64,000 bases of DNA. It comes from Promethearchaeota archaeon. GTDB lineage: Archaea; Asgardarchaeota; Lokiarchaeia; Helarchaeales; RDOG01. Within the stretch, counting starts at the first letter, position 1; every line of letters starts with the position of its first letter. Below are positions 28,013 to 36,624 of the stretch, piece by piece. The notes beneath the pieces are model-generated. The model made no database searches. It was not told the origin of the DNA and saw nothing but the letters and a program-made list of their open reading frames with translations. Where the stretch lies: positions 62,001-126,000 of the forward strand of contig RDOG01000003.1 of NCBI GenBank assembly GCA_011365055.1. Direction: 5' to 3'. A program made the position numbers and the translations under genes.

Positions 28013-30340
28013 TTAATAGTGAGTATTTAGTCTTCTAAACATTTTAGTTATAATAAGAGCTGTTGCAATACCTGTAATAATTAAAAGTAAAGAGAATCCT
28101 GGGATTGGTGGGGTTGGATTATTATTACCTGGGTCCGTTGGATCAGTTGGGTCCGTTGGGTCTGTTGGATCAGTTGGGTCTGTTGGATCAGTTGGGTCCG
28201 TTGGATCAGTTGGGTCCGTTGGATCAGTTGGGTCTGTTGGATCATTCGGATCATTCGGATCAGAGAAGTAAACAAAAATCTCATCATAATCGCTAACATT
28301 ATCACCGTCAGTATCGTTATTAGTCGAATTAGTATCATAAAGCCAAACTTCTTGAAGAAATGTTAGACCATCCGAATCTACATCATCCAAACCACACTGT
28401 CTTATCTTTATGGAACGGAAAAAACTATTATCAGCAATGTATGCAATATCTCCAGATACTTTTACATCGTAGGTATATCCTGTAGTGTTAAGATAATCGA
28501 TTTCTGATGGGGCAGTTGGATCAGTTATGTTAATACAGCGCAAGCCTTGGTTTCCATCTGCAATATATGCCATATCTCCCGAAACTGTCACTCCTTCTGC
28601 ATTTCCTGAAGTTGAATAGGAACCAATTACTGAGGGATTGGTTGGATCGGATATATCAATGCAATCTAAACCATAATCTAATCCAACGACATAAGCTATA
28701 TCTCCTGAAATCGACAATCCCCTTCCAAGTCCACCGATCAAAATAGTCTTTCTATCAAGCATGTCTCCAGTGCTTATATTATAACTCGCGAATTGAGGTG
28801 TAGAAATTATATTTCCTGCAGCAAATAAAAAATCACCAGAGGGTTCGATATCCCACATGTAAAATCCAGAACGAAAATCAATTTGTGATGGATTAGTAGG
28901 GTCACTTACATCTAAAGCATAGGAATATTGCCCTGCTGAAAAATATACTATATCTCCTGAAACTGTCACTGCCCGTGGGTATGAATAGGATGTTCCAAAA
29001 TTTCCAATATTAGGTGGGAATAATCCATGTATGTCCTTAACAAGTAAACCATAATTAGCATCTGTAATGTATGCTACATCTCCTGAGATTGATATATCAT
29101 TAATTAATCCTAAAACGCTAGGAGTTTGACCTAAAACTTGAATGTTACTTGGATCACTGATATTAAGAACCGTAAAAACTTTATCCCATGCCAAGTAGGC
29201 TCTATTTCCTGAGATCTCAACTTTCATTGCATTATAGTTTGTATAATAATAATCTATTTCATAAGGGGTGATTGGTTTACTAATTTCGATACAACGCAAG
29301 CCTTGGACACCATCGGCAACATATGCAACGTCTCCTGAAATAACTACTGCCCAGGCTTCTCCTGTAGTATTATAAACACCTATTTCGTAGGGAATGGCTG
29401 GATTACTAACATTTAAACATCGTAAACCTTGTGTCCAATCTGCAATATATACCAAGTCTCCTGAAACTGCCACATCCAATGCTTTATATGATGTGTTATT
29501 ATATCCAATTTCAGAGGGATTTGTCGGGTCAGTGATGTCAATGCAACGCAAGCCTTGTGTACCATCAGCAAGATACAACACATTACCTGAGATTTCAAAC
29601 CCCCAAGCTTCTCCCGTGGTATTGTAGGAACCAATTTCAGAGGGATTTGTCGGGTCGGTGATGTCAATGCAACGCAAGCCTTGGACACCATCGGCAACAT
29701 ATGCAACATCTCCTGAGATTGCTATTCCCCTGGCTTCTCCCGTGGTATTGTAGGAACCAATTTCAGAGGGATTTGTCGGGTCGGTGATGTTGATGCTGCG
29801 CAAGCCTTGGACACCATCGGCAACATATGCGACGTCTCCTGAGATTGCTATTCCCCTGGCTTCTCCCGTGGTGTTGTAGGAACCAATTTCAGAGGGATTT
29901 GTCGGGTCAGTGATGTCAATGCAACGCAAGCCTTGGACACCATCAGCAACATATGCGACATCTCCTGAGATTGCTATTCCCCTGGCTTCTCCCGTGGTAT
30001 TGTAGGAACCAATTTCAGAGGGATTAGTCGGGTCGGTGATGTTGATGCTGCGCAAGCCTTGGACACCATCTGCAACATAGGCGACGTCTCCTGAGATTGC
30101 TATTCCCCTGGCTTCTCCTGTGGTATTATAAGAACCAATTTCGGCCCCTTTAGACACAATTGGTAAATCTGAAGTAGGTATTCCTTCATAAAGATTATTA
30201 CAAATTGGATTTTTAATGAAATAGTAATTATTGGTAAAATAGAAGAGAACTAAAAACACCGTCAATATACAAAAAAAATATTTTAAAGAGTTATCTTTCA
30301 ATTTAATCTTACTCCTATTTTTATTCCAATTATTTAACAT
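28013..30340 (-). CDS. LVIVD-repeat beta-propeller surface protein with C-terminal sorting-type tail
   Basis: A 775-residue exported protein. The N-terminal anchor is at about residues 20-40. About 13-14 repeats of some 42 residues follow (ISGDVAYVADGVQGLR, DITDPTNPSEIGSYN), enough for two seven-bladed propellers. A DSDGL/DTDGDN calcium-binding type stretch comes near residue 650, then a (DPT)n linker. The end is PIPGFSLLLIITGIATALII with a basic MFRR, like archaeal PGF/Loki-CTERM signals for archaeosortase processing. The first four repeats are nearly identical at DNA level (29640-30150). Probably a cell-surface adhesion or scaffold protein. Confidence 0.85.
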   Translation of the reverse strand: MLNNWNKNRSKIKLKDNSLKYFFCILTVFLVLFYFTNNYYFIKNPICNNLYEGIPTSDLPIVSKGAEIGSYNTTGEARGIAISGDVAYVADGVQGLRSINITDPTNPSEIGSYNTTGEARGIAISGDVAYVADGVQGLRCIDITDPTNPSEIGSYNTTGEARGIAISGDVAYVADGVQGLRSINITDPTNPSEIGSYNTTGEARGIAISGDVAYVADGVQGLRCIDITDPTNPSEIGSYNTTGEAWGFEISGNVLYLADGTQGLRCIDITDPTNPSEIGYNNTSYKALDVAVSGDLVYIADWTQGLRCLNVSNPAIPYEIGVYNTTGEAWAVVISGDVAYVADGVQGLRCIEISKPITPYEIDYYYTNYNAMKVEISGNRAYLAWDKVFTVLNISDPSNIQVLGQTPSVLGLINDISISGDVAYITDANYGLLVKDIHGLFPPNIGNFGTSYSYPRAVTVSGDIVYFSAGQYSYALDVSDPTNPSQIDFRSGFYMWDIEPSGDFLFAAGNIISTPQFASYNISTGDMLDRKTILIGGLGRGLSISGDIAYVVGLDYGLDCIDISDPTNPSVIGSYSTSGNAEGVTVSGDMAYIADGNQGLRCINITDPTAPSEIDYLNTTGYTYDVKVSGDIAYIADNSFFRSIKIRQCGLDDVDSDGLTFLQEVWLYDTNSTNNDTDGDNVSDYDEIFVYFSDPNDPNDPTDPTDPTDPTDPTDPTDPTDPTDPTDPTDPTDPTDPGNNNPTPPIPGFSLLLIITGIATALIITKMFRRLNTHY
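28130..28260 (-). repeat. 18-base tandem repeat coding the Asp-Pro-Thr linker
   Basis: About a dozen GGATCAGTTGGGTCCGTT-like units code for alternating Asp-Pro-Thr and Asp-Pro-Asn residues. This forms an extended, acidic stalk between the propeller and the C-terminal membrane tail. Unit number is likely to vary between strains. Confidence 0.8.
29520..30150 (-). repeat. 126-base tandem repeats in the propeller gene, with a two-unit (252-base) higher-order pattern
   Basis: Successive 126-base units code for the same 42-residue blade. They alternate between RSINITDP and RCIDITDP forms, so units 1-2 and 3-4 are copies of one two-blade block. A fifth unit has begun to diverge (EAWGFEISGN). Recent unequal crossing-over or slippage is the likely origin. 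Confidence 0.8.
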
Positions 30341-30529
30341 CTTGAGTTATATTATTTAAAAATTTTCTTCTACTTTAAAATATTTGGAATCTTAAGAAGT
30401 GAGAAATAATAAATTTAACACATGTATTAGCTGATTGCAATATTACTCTTTTTTAAGGCTTGAAAATAGGTTCTATTACAAATATCGAAAGAAAAACTTT
30501 TTCTAAAAAAAAAATTTTAATGATTAATT

Positions 30530-32182
30530 TCATTCTAAATTATCTAAATGTCGAACTCCTACAAAATAAATGGGGAGACCTAGCAAGAATACTATAAGTG
30601 GAACAAAGTAAAATCCAGTATCATACGCTAATCTTATGTTCCAAGCCATTTGAGCAAATATGAAACCAAGAAACATTAATACAACTAATATTCCAATGGT
30701 GAGTAACACGTTTACGGTCATTTTCCCGCTTTTTTCTTTATAAGTTGGATTTAAAGCTTGAATTCCAATACTCATAAGAAGGGTACCTATAGCGAAGATG
30801 TTTGTAAACAGGAATAATACGACCCATTCCACGATATCTAAACCTATTAGAAATGTATTTATAATTGTCAAGGGAATTGACAAGATCATTGAAATGAACG
30901 CTATCGCCCAAAAAAAGGAATATGCTAACGTTTTTGATCCTTTAGGAGATTTCTTATAAATCCAAACCATGTCTTTTGAACGAAGCATTATAGTAGAACC
31001 CAGCATGCTTCCGAGCATTATTGAATACATGATACCTGTTATCAGGATCCAAAATCCCAAACCTATAATGTTAGCTGGAGCGTCCTTCATGGAAAAAGAC
31101 ATTATTAATGGTGTCATGACTGCTACTGCGACTGCATAAATCAGCCTGGTTAAATTTTCTCTTCGTCTGAAAAAATCCTTCAATTGAACTGTAAAGAAGC
31201 GTCCAAGGTGATTTTTGGTGAATCGATAAAACGCATTTTCTTTTACTATTGTCATTGTAGTTGATTGAGCTTCAGACTCGAAATTATATATTTTATCCAA
31301 TCTGACGTATCCTAAGTAAAACGTGAGACCGAAAAACGTTGTGAGGAACAATGGAATGGTTACACTATTAAAAATTGGGAATGCACCTACAAATGTAATG
31401 CTTGCACTAGATAAGAATAGTATAAAAATTGTATCTGCAATCCAACTTGTGGGAACGAATTGGAAAATTGCGCGAAATATTGGGTCTGTTAGTAATTCTG
31501 GAAAATGAGCTGGAATAATCTGAAGAACAATTTGGGGTACCAATAACATAATTGAAAAGACCATTGCGAAACTTTTTGCTTTATCTTTTCCTTTTTCAGA
31601 AAAACCGAATTTCATGGATAACCATGCAGCAAGTATCGTACCGATCCATGTCGCTGTCAAATATGTTGTTAAAATTACTAAAGTGAAGATTATTACTACA
31701 ATTATTGTAACTTGGATTAATAGACTGATAAGAGAAATGAAAATTGAAGATAATATAGCTACTCCAATCGCCACAATGGGAACTTGGCCCATATATTCTC
31801 CAAGCAAGACATCTTTCGCTCGAATAGGGGCACTTAAAACCAGTTCGAGATGTCCAATATTTAGTTCTTGTAACGCTTGACCCACAGGATATAATATGAA
31901 CATGAAAAACATCATTAACATGCTTATTTGGAAAATAGGCAGTATATAGGGTATTATTAATTCTACGACTCTCGGATCTAATGGAACTGAAATTGGAAGA
32001 CCAAAATCAGCTAATGCTTGCTTGATTAAGGGGTCTGCAATTGCATGTGTAATTATAGGAATTATAATACAAATTATAACTACAATGGAGGCAATAATGA
32101 TCCAAAAGCGGGTTCTATTCTTTCTATATTTTGATGTATATTTGCGAACCTCATTTTTTGCGATTGTAATCCAACCAACCAT
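30530..32182 (-). CDS. ABC-2 type transporter permease
   Basis: A 550-residue integral membrane protein with about twelve helices and a long charged loop in the middle (LDKIYNFESEAQSTT...FRRRENLTRL). The N-terminal KNEVRKYTSKYRKNRTRF leads into the first helix, as in ABC-2/linearmycin-type exporters. It pairs with the ATPase gene just upstream. ATG 32182 has GGAG eight bases upstream, and that GGAG overlaps the TAG stop of the ATPase. The two genes lie in the same frame, separated only by TAG and four codons. The substrate is unknown. Confidence 0.85.
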   Translation of the reverse strand: MVGWITIAKNEVRKYTSKYRKNRTRFWIIIASIVVIICIIIPIITHAIADPLIKQALADFGLPISVPLDPRVVELIIPYILPIFQISMLMMFFMFILYPVGQALQELNIGHLELVLSAPIRAKDVLLGEYMGQVPIVAIGVAILSSIFISLISLLIQVTIIVVIIFTLVILTTYLTATWIGTILAAWLSMKFGFSEKGKDKAKSFAMVFSIMLLVPQIVLQIIPAHFPELLTDPIFRAIFQFVPTSWIADTIFILFLSSASITFVGAFPIFNSVTIPLFLTTFFGLTFYLGYVRLDKIYNFESEAQSTTMTIVKENAFYRFTKNHLGRFFTVQLKDFFRRRENLTRLIYAVAVAVMTPLIMSFSMKDAPANIIGLGFWILITGIMYSIMLGSMLGSTIMLRSKDMVWIYKKSPKGSKTLAYSFFWAIAFISMILSIPLTIINTFLIGLDIVEWVVLFLFTNIFAIGTLLMSIGIQALNPTYKEKSGKMTVNVLLTIGILVVLMFLGFIFAQMAWNIRLAYDTGFYFVPLIVFLLGLPIYFVGVRHLDNLE

Positions 32183-32194
32183 GGCTTTTTGCTC

Positions 32195-32977
32195 CTATTT
32201 TCTCCATTCTAAAAGATCTTCTTCATGAACTTGGCCCATGATTTTCAAATATGCGTCTTCAAGATCTTTTGCTTTCATCTTTGAAATGATTTCAGCAGGA
32301 CTCCCTTGAATAATTAGCTTCCCCTTTTTAATTATACCTATCACATCACACATATCTTGAGCGTGTTTCAAGAGATGGGTGCATAAAAAGATGGTTTTAT
32401 CAGCTTTCCTTGCTAATTGTAGAATTAAATCCCGAACCATGTACGATGCTTCAGGATCAAGATTCGAAGTAGGCTCATCTAAAAAAATGACTTTTGGATC
32501 GTGTATGATAGCACTCATGAGACAAACTTTTTGCTTCATACCTCTAGAATACCCTTCTAACAAGTCATTTTCTCGTCCTTTTAATTCAAATAGTTCAATT
32601 AATTCATCTATACGTGTTTTTAACACGTGCCGTGGCATGCTATATAGCTCCCCTATAAATTCAAGAAATTCAACACATGATAATTTTTCATATACTCCTG
32701 GGCTTTCCGGCAAAAAACCCGAAATTAATTTAATGTGATCTATATTTTTTTTCACATCATGCCCATCTATAAATGCCTCTCCAGAAGTAGGTTTAATTAT
32801 TCCATTCAACATTCTTACTGTTGTTGTTTTTCCTGAACCATTTGGTCCTAATAAACCATAGGTTGCTCCTTGTGGAATATTTAAATTCAATTCATCAACG
32901 GCTTTAACCGTTCCGAAATATTTGGTCAATAAATTTGTTTGAATCATTATTTTATCTTTCGAATTTATTACCTCCAT
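32195..32977 (-). CDS. ABC transporter ATP-binding protein
   Basis: An ABC ATPase of about 260 residues with Walker A GPNGSGKTT, a Q-loop before SPGVYEKLS, signature LLEGYSRGMKQK (in place of LSGGQ, usual for ABC-2 exporters), Walker B VIFLDEPTSNLD and the H-loop FLCTHLL. It ends with TAG 32195-32197. The ATG at 32977 carries GGAGGT inside its first codons, so the internal ATG 32947 (MIQTNLLTKYFG), which fits the family start, may be the true one. The operon order is PH-HTH, double HTH, ATPase, permease. Confidence 0.9.
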   Translation of the reverse strand: MEVINSKDKIMIQTNLLTKYFGTVKAVDELNLNIPQGATYGLLGPNGSGKTTTVRMLNGIIKPTSGEAFIDGHDVKKNIDHIKLISGFLPESPGVYEKLSCVEFLEFIGELYSMPRHVLKTRIDELIELFELKGRENDLLEGYSRGMKQKVCLMSAIIHDPKVIFLDEPTSNLDPEASYMVRDLILQLARKADKTIFLCTHLLKHAQDMCDVIGIIKKGKLIIQGSPAEIISKMKAKDLEDAYLKIMGQVHEEDLLEWRK

Positions 32978-33001
32978 ATAAATTTTTATTCATAATTTTA
33001 T

Positions 33002-33388
33002 TTATTCTATTAAATCTTCAATTTCGCAATTTAATTGCTTTGCAATTTTATTTATTAATTCCATACTCCCAGTATAATCTTCATTTTCTAACTTTTTTAA
33101 GTCTTCTACGTCAATACCGATTAAAGATGCAAGTTGCTCTTGTGTAAGATTGAACTGCTTTCTTTTAATGGTTATTACTGGTTCATAGGTAAAAATATCA
33201 TCAATGGATTTCTCAAAATATCTTGCAATATCATGAGCAATTTTTAAGGAGGGATTATACTCTCCTTTTTCTAAATATGATACTGTCTGGCGAGAAACTC
33301 CAACTATTTCCGCTAATTGCTCCTGAGTTATGCCAACTTCTTGCCGTAATGACTTCATATTTGACATCAACTTTCTTTTTATTCTCAC
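33002..33388 (-). CDS. Tandem XRE-family HTH regulator
   Basis: The 128 residues hold two consecutive Cro/C1-type helix-turn-helix domains. The first (about 12-66) has GITQEQLAEIVGVSRQTVSYLEKG, truncated here to its core ITQEQLAEIVGVSRQTV. The second (about 76-127) has NLTQEQLASLIGIDVEDLKKL. The first is close to a normal DNA-binding helix; the second is more divergent and may dimerise. The start is GTG 33388 with AAGGTG five bases upstream. It lies between the PH-HTH gene (27-base gap) and the ABC ATPase (24-base gap) and probably regulates this exporter operon. Confidence 0.85.
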   Translation of the reverse strand: MRIKRKLMSNMKSLRQEVGITQEQLAEIVGVSRQTVSYLEKGEYNPSLKIAHDIARYFEKSIDDIFTYEPVITIKRKQFNLTQEQLASLIGIDVEDLKKLENEDYTGSMELINKIAKQLNCEIEDLIE

Positions 33389-33415
33389 AATTACACCTTT
33401 TAATAATAAAAAAAA

Positions 33416-34267
33416 TTAATTAAGGATAAACAAATCTTCTATCTTGCATTTTAATTCTCTGGCTAGTTTATAGGCTAATGATAGTGAAGGCGTGTACTTC
33501 CCGCTTTCTAGCATTTCTATTGTTTCAATCCTTACTCCAACTCTATCAGCTAATTGACTCATTGTTATATTCTGATCTTCTCTTAATTTTTTTACATTAT
33601 TTATTAATGGATCATCCTTATCTCTTAATTTTGTCAAGATATATGAGACAAAATTGTCAAAGGCGAGCTCTTGTGGCTTAAATATTTTTTCTTCTAGTCC
33701 TGATGGCAAAACATTGTATTTATCTAACATTTCCTTCAATTCTTTTTCAAACTTGAAGGGATCTTTTAATCCAGGAATGTAACCTTCGGGTCTTGCATAA
33801 CCTGAACCTGAACTAGGAATTGCAGACTTTCCAGCTGTTTCTATCAAGATCGTGTAGATTCCAAATTTTCTATCAAATATACCGTTTAAAATATTAATAT
33901 TTTGCACTCTTGAGTAAGGAATCGTTATTTCATTCTTTGTAAAGACACCTTGATTGATAAGCAAATGGGAACTCGTTAATTTATAGGAAAAATTCTCCAC
34001 ATACTTATTTTGATACAATTTTGTGCCAATAATCCAAGTAACCGTTGGCACGATCAAAATGAAAATTAGAAAATAAAGGTTTACAATGTGAAAAAATTGT
34101 GGTGGATACACCCCAACATTGGGATCAAGCTGTATTAGCAAAAAAATTAACAAAGTACACAAGTATGATGGAATGAAAATAACACAACTTAGTATTATTG
34201 CTTTAAAAACTTCTTTGGTTGCATAGATTTTGTCTATCCCTTGCGATTCGTAAAGATCTTTTGACAT
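33416..34267 (-). CDS. Membrane-anchored bPH-domain protein fused to a C-terminal XRE HTH
   Basis: Two transmembrane helices (about residues 20-48 and 62-85) are followed by a bacterial PH-like domain (about 95-175) with YKLTSSHLLINQGVFTKNE and IPYSRVQNINILNGIFDRKFGIYTILIETAG, typical of YdbS/YdbT proteins. A Cro/C1-type HTH forms the C-terminus (about 228-283: NITMSQLADRVGVRIETIEML). Membrane-PH plus DNA-binding domain in one chain is unusual. I place the start at ATG 34267; ATG 34282 lies inside the GGAGATGA ribosome site. It is the first gene of the ABC exporter operon and could be its membrane-bound sensor (inference). Confidence 0.85.
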   Translation of the reverse strand: MSKDLYESQGIDKIYATKEVFKAIILSCVIFIPSYLCTLLIFLLIQLDPNVGVYPPQFFHIVNLYFLIFILIVPTVTWIIGTKLYQNKYVENFSYKLTSSHLLINQGVFTKNEITIPYSRVQNINILNGIFDRKFGIYTILIETAGKSAIPSSGSGYARPEGYIPGLKDPFKFEKELKEMLDKYNVLPSGLEEKIFKPQELAFDNFVSYILTKLRDKDDPLINNVKKLREDQNITMSQLADRVGVRIETIEMLESGKYTPSLSLAYKLARELKCKIEDLFILN

Positions 34268-34451
34268 TTTTTTTATCTTCATCTCCTTTTTTTATGTAAA
34301 ATATTTTTGAATGTAAAATATTTTTTACATCTCATAATTATATTTTTGAGTTAGTCATATTTAAATGTTAAACTATCGGCAAATTCGAAAATTATTCATA
34401 AAATAAAATATGTAATATATAAAATTTGAAAATATATATTATAGTTTGCCG

Positions 34452-35036
34452 TTAAGAAATGAATTCACTTTGAATATCGATAATTTCCTTGCTTGATTTT
34501 GCTTCTGAATATGCTTCTAAAAGTTCTTCATTCAATGTCAAAAAATAGGGTCCCCATTTAAACTTGCTCATTAATTGTTCTGCCATATCTTTAAACCCCA
34601 AAATAAATACAGCAGCAGCAAGCGCTTCAGCACTGCTTAATTTAGTTGGTTTTCCATAATTTATTGGATTAGCGGCAATCAAATAAGGAATACATCTATG
34701 CACTTCTCCAACACCCATATCTTCCATCTTTGCTTCAAATTTGTCCCAAGACATGTCCAGAACCAGAAGTCCTCGTTCAAGTGCAAAATCTCTATCTTCA
34801 ATAGAGATAGAACGAATACTAAGAGGATTTAGGATTAATAACTTCCTTCCAAACGTGCCTAGGCTAGCTTCCTTTAATAATCCCATCCGTATCAACTTTT
34901 TAGATGTACATTTCTTTGGATCACATTCACTTGCATCATAGGCATATAACTTTATTGGAGCCTCTTTCCATTCCGTTGGAGACTTTTTAAATCGTTTTAA
35001 ATTTCGTCTGACTCGTTTCAAATATCTTGAACCCAA
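34452..35036 (-). CDS. tsr3: Small-subunit rRNA aminocarboxypropyltransferase Tsr3
   Basis: Tsr3 moves the 3-amino-3-carboxypropyl group from SAM to N1-methylpseudouridine in the P-site loop of small-subunit rRNA, a late ribosome maturation step shared by archaea and eukaryotes. The diagnostic motifs are DPKKCTSKKL (about residue 38), VLDMSWDKFE, HRCIPYLIAANPINYGKP, SSAEALAAAV and FKWGPYFL...N. At 194 residues it is normal size. The start is TTG 35036 (basic MGSRYLKRVRRNLKR extension). It lies next to the initiator tRNA gene. Confidence 0.92.
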   Translation of the reverse strand: MGSRYLKRVRRNLKRFKKSPTEWKEAPIKLYAYDASECDPKKCTSKKLIRMGLLKEASLGTFGRKLLILNPLSIRSISIEDRDFALERGLLVLDMSWDKFEAKMEDMGVGEVHRCIPYLIAANPINYGKPTKLSSAEALAAAVFILGFKDMAEQLMSKFKWGPYFLTLNEELLEAYSEAKSSKEIIDIQSEFIS

Positions 35037-35141
35037 CTTTATTTTATTGTATTTTTTGAGATAAAAAATGATAACCTTTATAATATTACTATAAATTAGG
35101 TATTTTAATAAAATATCTTTGAAGGTTAAATACCCTCATCT

Positions 35142-35238
35142 AGCGGGATAGGGTAGCCAGGAGATCCCGCAGGGCTCATATGAACGGAAGTTCCGAGAAA
35201 CCCTGAGATCGGTGGTTCAAATCCACCTCCCGCTACCA
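35142..35238 (+). tRNA. Initiator tRNA-Met (CAU) with a 19-base intron
   Basis: The acceptor stem AGCGGGA/TCCCGCT has the archaeal initiator A1-U72 pair, and the anticodon stem is CAGGG/CCCTG with loop CTCATAA. The T arm is GGTGG-TTCAAAT-CCACC, and CCA is encoded. Anticodon CAT is at 35177-35179. The loop is interrupted between positions 37 and 38 by an intron at about 35181-35199, which forms a small CGGAA/TTCCG hairpin, as expected for a bulge-helix-bulge site cut by EndA (an endA gene is at 62429). The 3' end overlaps the convergent gene at 35233 by six bases. Confidence 0.93.
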
Positions 35239-35889
35239 TTTCTTTATTTCTTCACCACAGTTTGAACAATTCATTGCAATAATTGATAATTCATATTGAC
35301 AATTAGGGCAAATTATTTTATTATCAGGTAAAAAATCACTTAATTTTATGTATCGCATTCCAAGCACGCTGTTGGGGATTTTGATGCCTTCAATTTCAGC
35401 AACTTTTTCAATTAAAGGTAATTTCAAAATATCTTTAGGTATTAAGTTATAACATAGACCTTGAATTACTTCTAAGCGCCTTTTATCGGAAATAAATCTT
35501 TCATCCCTAAAATAAATACGGTATGTATAATAAGCTGAGTATATTGCGAATGGTATAAATAAAAAGCATAAAATCCAGAGAATAATTGAAATTATGGGGT
35601 TTAATGAAATAAATTCTATTGCAAAAATTCCAAAAAAAATACCCATTGATACAAATATCCCAACAGATGTTATGACTAAACGACGGAAGATATTTTCTTT
35701 AGACATGCTTTGTTGTTCAGCAATAAGATCTTGATTTTTTTGATCGCTTAAATCATAAATGCCCCCATAATTAACTAAAATATTCTGATTATTACAATTC
35801 TTACAAAATTTTGGATTATTTAATGGATCAAAATAATTCAGTCGTTCACAATTAGGACAATAAACGATATTTGAGCGAAAAATTTTCAT
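35233..35889 (-). CDS. Membrane protein with zinc ribbons at both ends
   Basis: A 218-residue protein. An N-terminal zinc ribbon (CPNCER and CKNCNN, about residues 11-34) is followed by two transmembrane helices (about 70-92 and 98-120). A soluble stretch and a C-terminal zinc ribbon (CPNCQY...CSNCGEEIKK, about 190-215) complete it. Function is unknown; such double-ribbon membrane proteins are common in Asgard genomes. The stop TAG lies inside the 3' acceptor end of the convergent tRNA gene, a tight but functional overlap. Confidence 0.75.
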   Translation of the reverse strand: MKIFRSNIVYCPNCERLNYFDPLNNPKFCKNCNNQNILVNYGGIYDLSDQKNQDLIAEQQSMSKENIFRRLVITSVGIFVSMGIFFGIFAIEFISLNPIISIILWILCFLFIPFAIYSAYYTYRIYFRDERFISDKRRLEVIQGLCYNLIPKDILKLPLIEKVAEIEGIKIPNSVLGMRYIKLSDFLPDNKIICPNCQYELSIIAMNCSNCGEEIKKW

Positions 35890-36057
35890 TTATAGGTTAA
35901 ACCTCCCACCTTTATTGAAAAATGACTAGAACTTGTTTAATATATCTTTATCATCCAATATATATAGATTTAGATTACAACATAAATTGAAAAATTAGTT
36001 TAAAAACAATAGTATTTTTTGACTATTAATTTCTTGATTTCCCTCCAATTTAACAAG

Positions 36058-36300
36058 TTAATCAAAGTAATGGGGAAAAAACATAGCTTTCATCATTAAA
36101 ACTACTATTATTGTCATCCCAATAAATATTATAATACCAATCTTCTTGTTTATTCTAGGATTTTCTTTGAGACAATTCGGACATAAATATCTATATGAAA
36201 TTTCAAGTGGATTTTCCTTCCCATAAATTCATCTATGATTAAATCAAACAAGTCTTCCACATATGTAACATGTTGTTAGAGTCCAGCTATTACATTAATA
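36058..36300 (-). pseudogene. Remnant zinc-ribbon/membrane protein with two in-frame TGA codons
   Basis: On the minus strand one frame reads CYICGRLV, TGA, FNHR, TGA, then IYGKENPLEISYRYLCPNCLKENPR followed by one hydrophobic helix (IGIIIFIGMTIIVVLMM), ending at TAA 36058-36060. The spaced CxxC pairs make a zinc ribbon that only works if both TGA codons are read through. No start codon precedes it. It is probably a decayed relative of the double-zinc-ribbon membrane protein next door (35233-35889). Confidence 0.55.
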
Positions 36301-36357
36301 ACATTTTCTTAGTATTAATGTCATTTAAAGTATATTCTTTGATATGTTCAATTCAAA

Positions 36358-36366
36358 AGATATTTA
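36358..36366 (+). promoter_or_regulatory. TATA-like box
   Basis: AAAAGATATTTATACTT at about 36355-36371 resembles a BRE/TATA promoter. It would start transcription near 36390, at the beginning of the structured non-coding stretch. Confidence 0.35.
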
Positions 36367-36389
36367 TACTTCTATCGTTAAAACAATTT

Positions 36390-36620
36390 AATTAATTCAA
36401 TCAATTAGTGAAGTATATGGTTCTTAATCTGACTATCACATAGCGACTTCTCACATCCAAGTGATAGAAGCATTTAGAATCGAATTTAATGTGGCGAAAC
36501 CGTAGCTAAGATTATAGTCTATACCTTGTCGGAATTAGAGATATTTACTGTATCGAGGGAATGGGTCATCATTAAATTACGATGGGTTAGTTGATAGTGA
36601 AAATGACTCAATACATCCAT
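36390..36620 (+). ncRNA. Possible structured non-coding RNA
   Basis: About 230 bases without a reading frame, less AT-rich than other intergenic DNA. CTATCAC at 36432-36438 pairs with GTGATAG at 36461-36467. TGGGTCAT at 36562-36569 pairs with ATGACTCA at 36603-36610 (one G-U), enclosing a CATC/GATG stem. A TATA-like box lies about 25 bases before its start. It matches no RNA class I know (not 5S, SRP or RNase P RNA). Confidence 0.35.
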
Positions 36621-36624
36621 TTAA

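Noticed and set aside
28130..28260. Regular 18-base repeats considered as a CRISPR array
   Set aside because: Units are directly tandem with no spacers and code for an Asp-Pro-Thr linker.
36390..36620. 5S or SRP RNA
   Set aside because: Too AT-rich, and none of the conserved loops of these RNAs is present.
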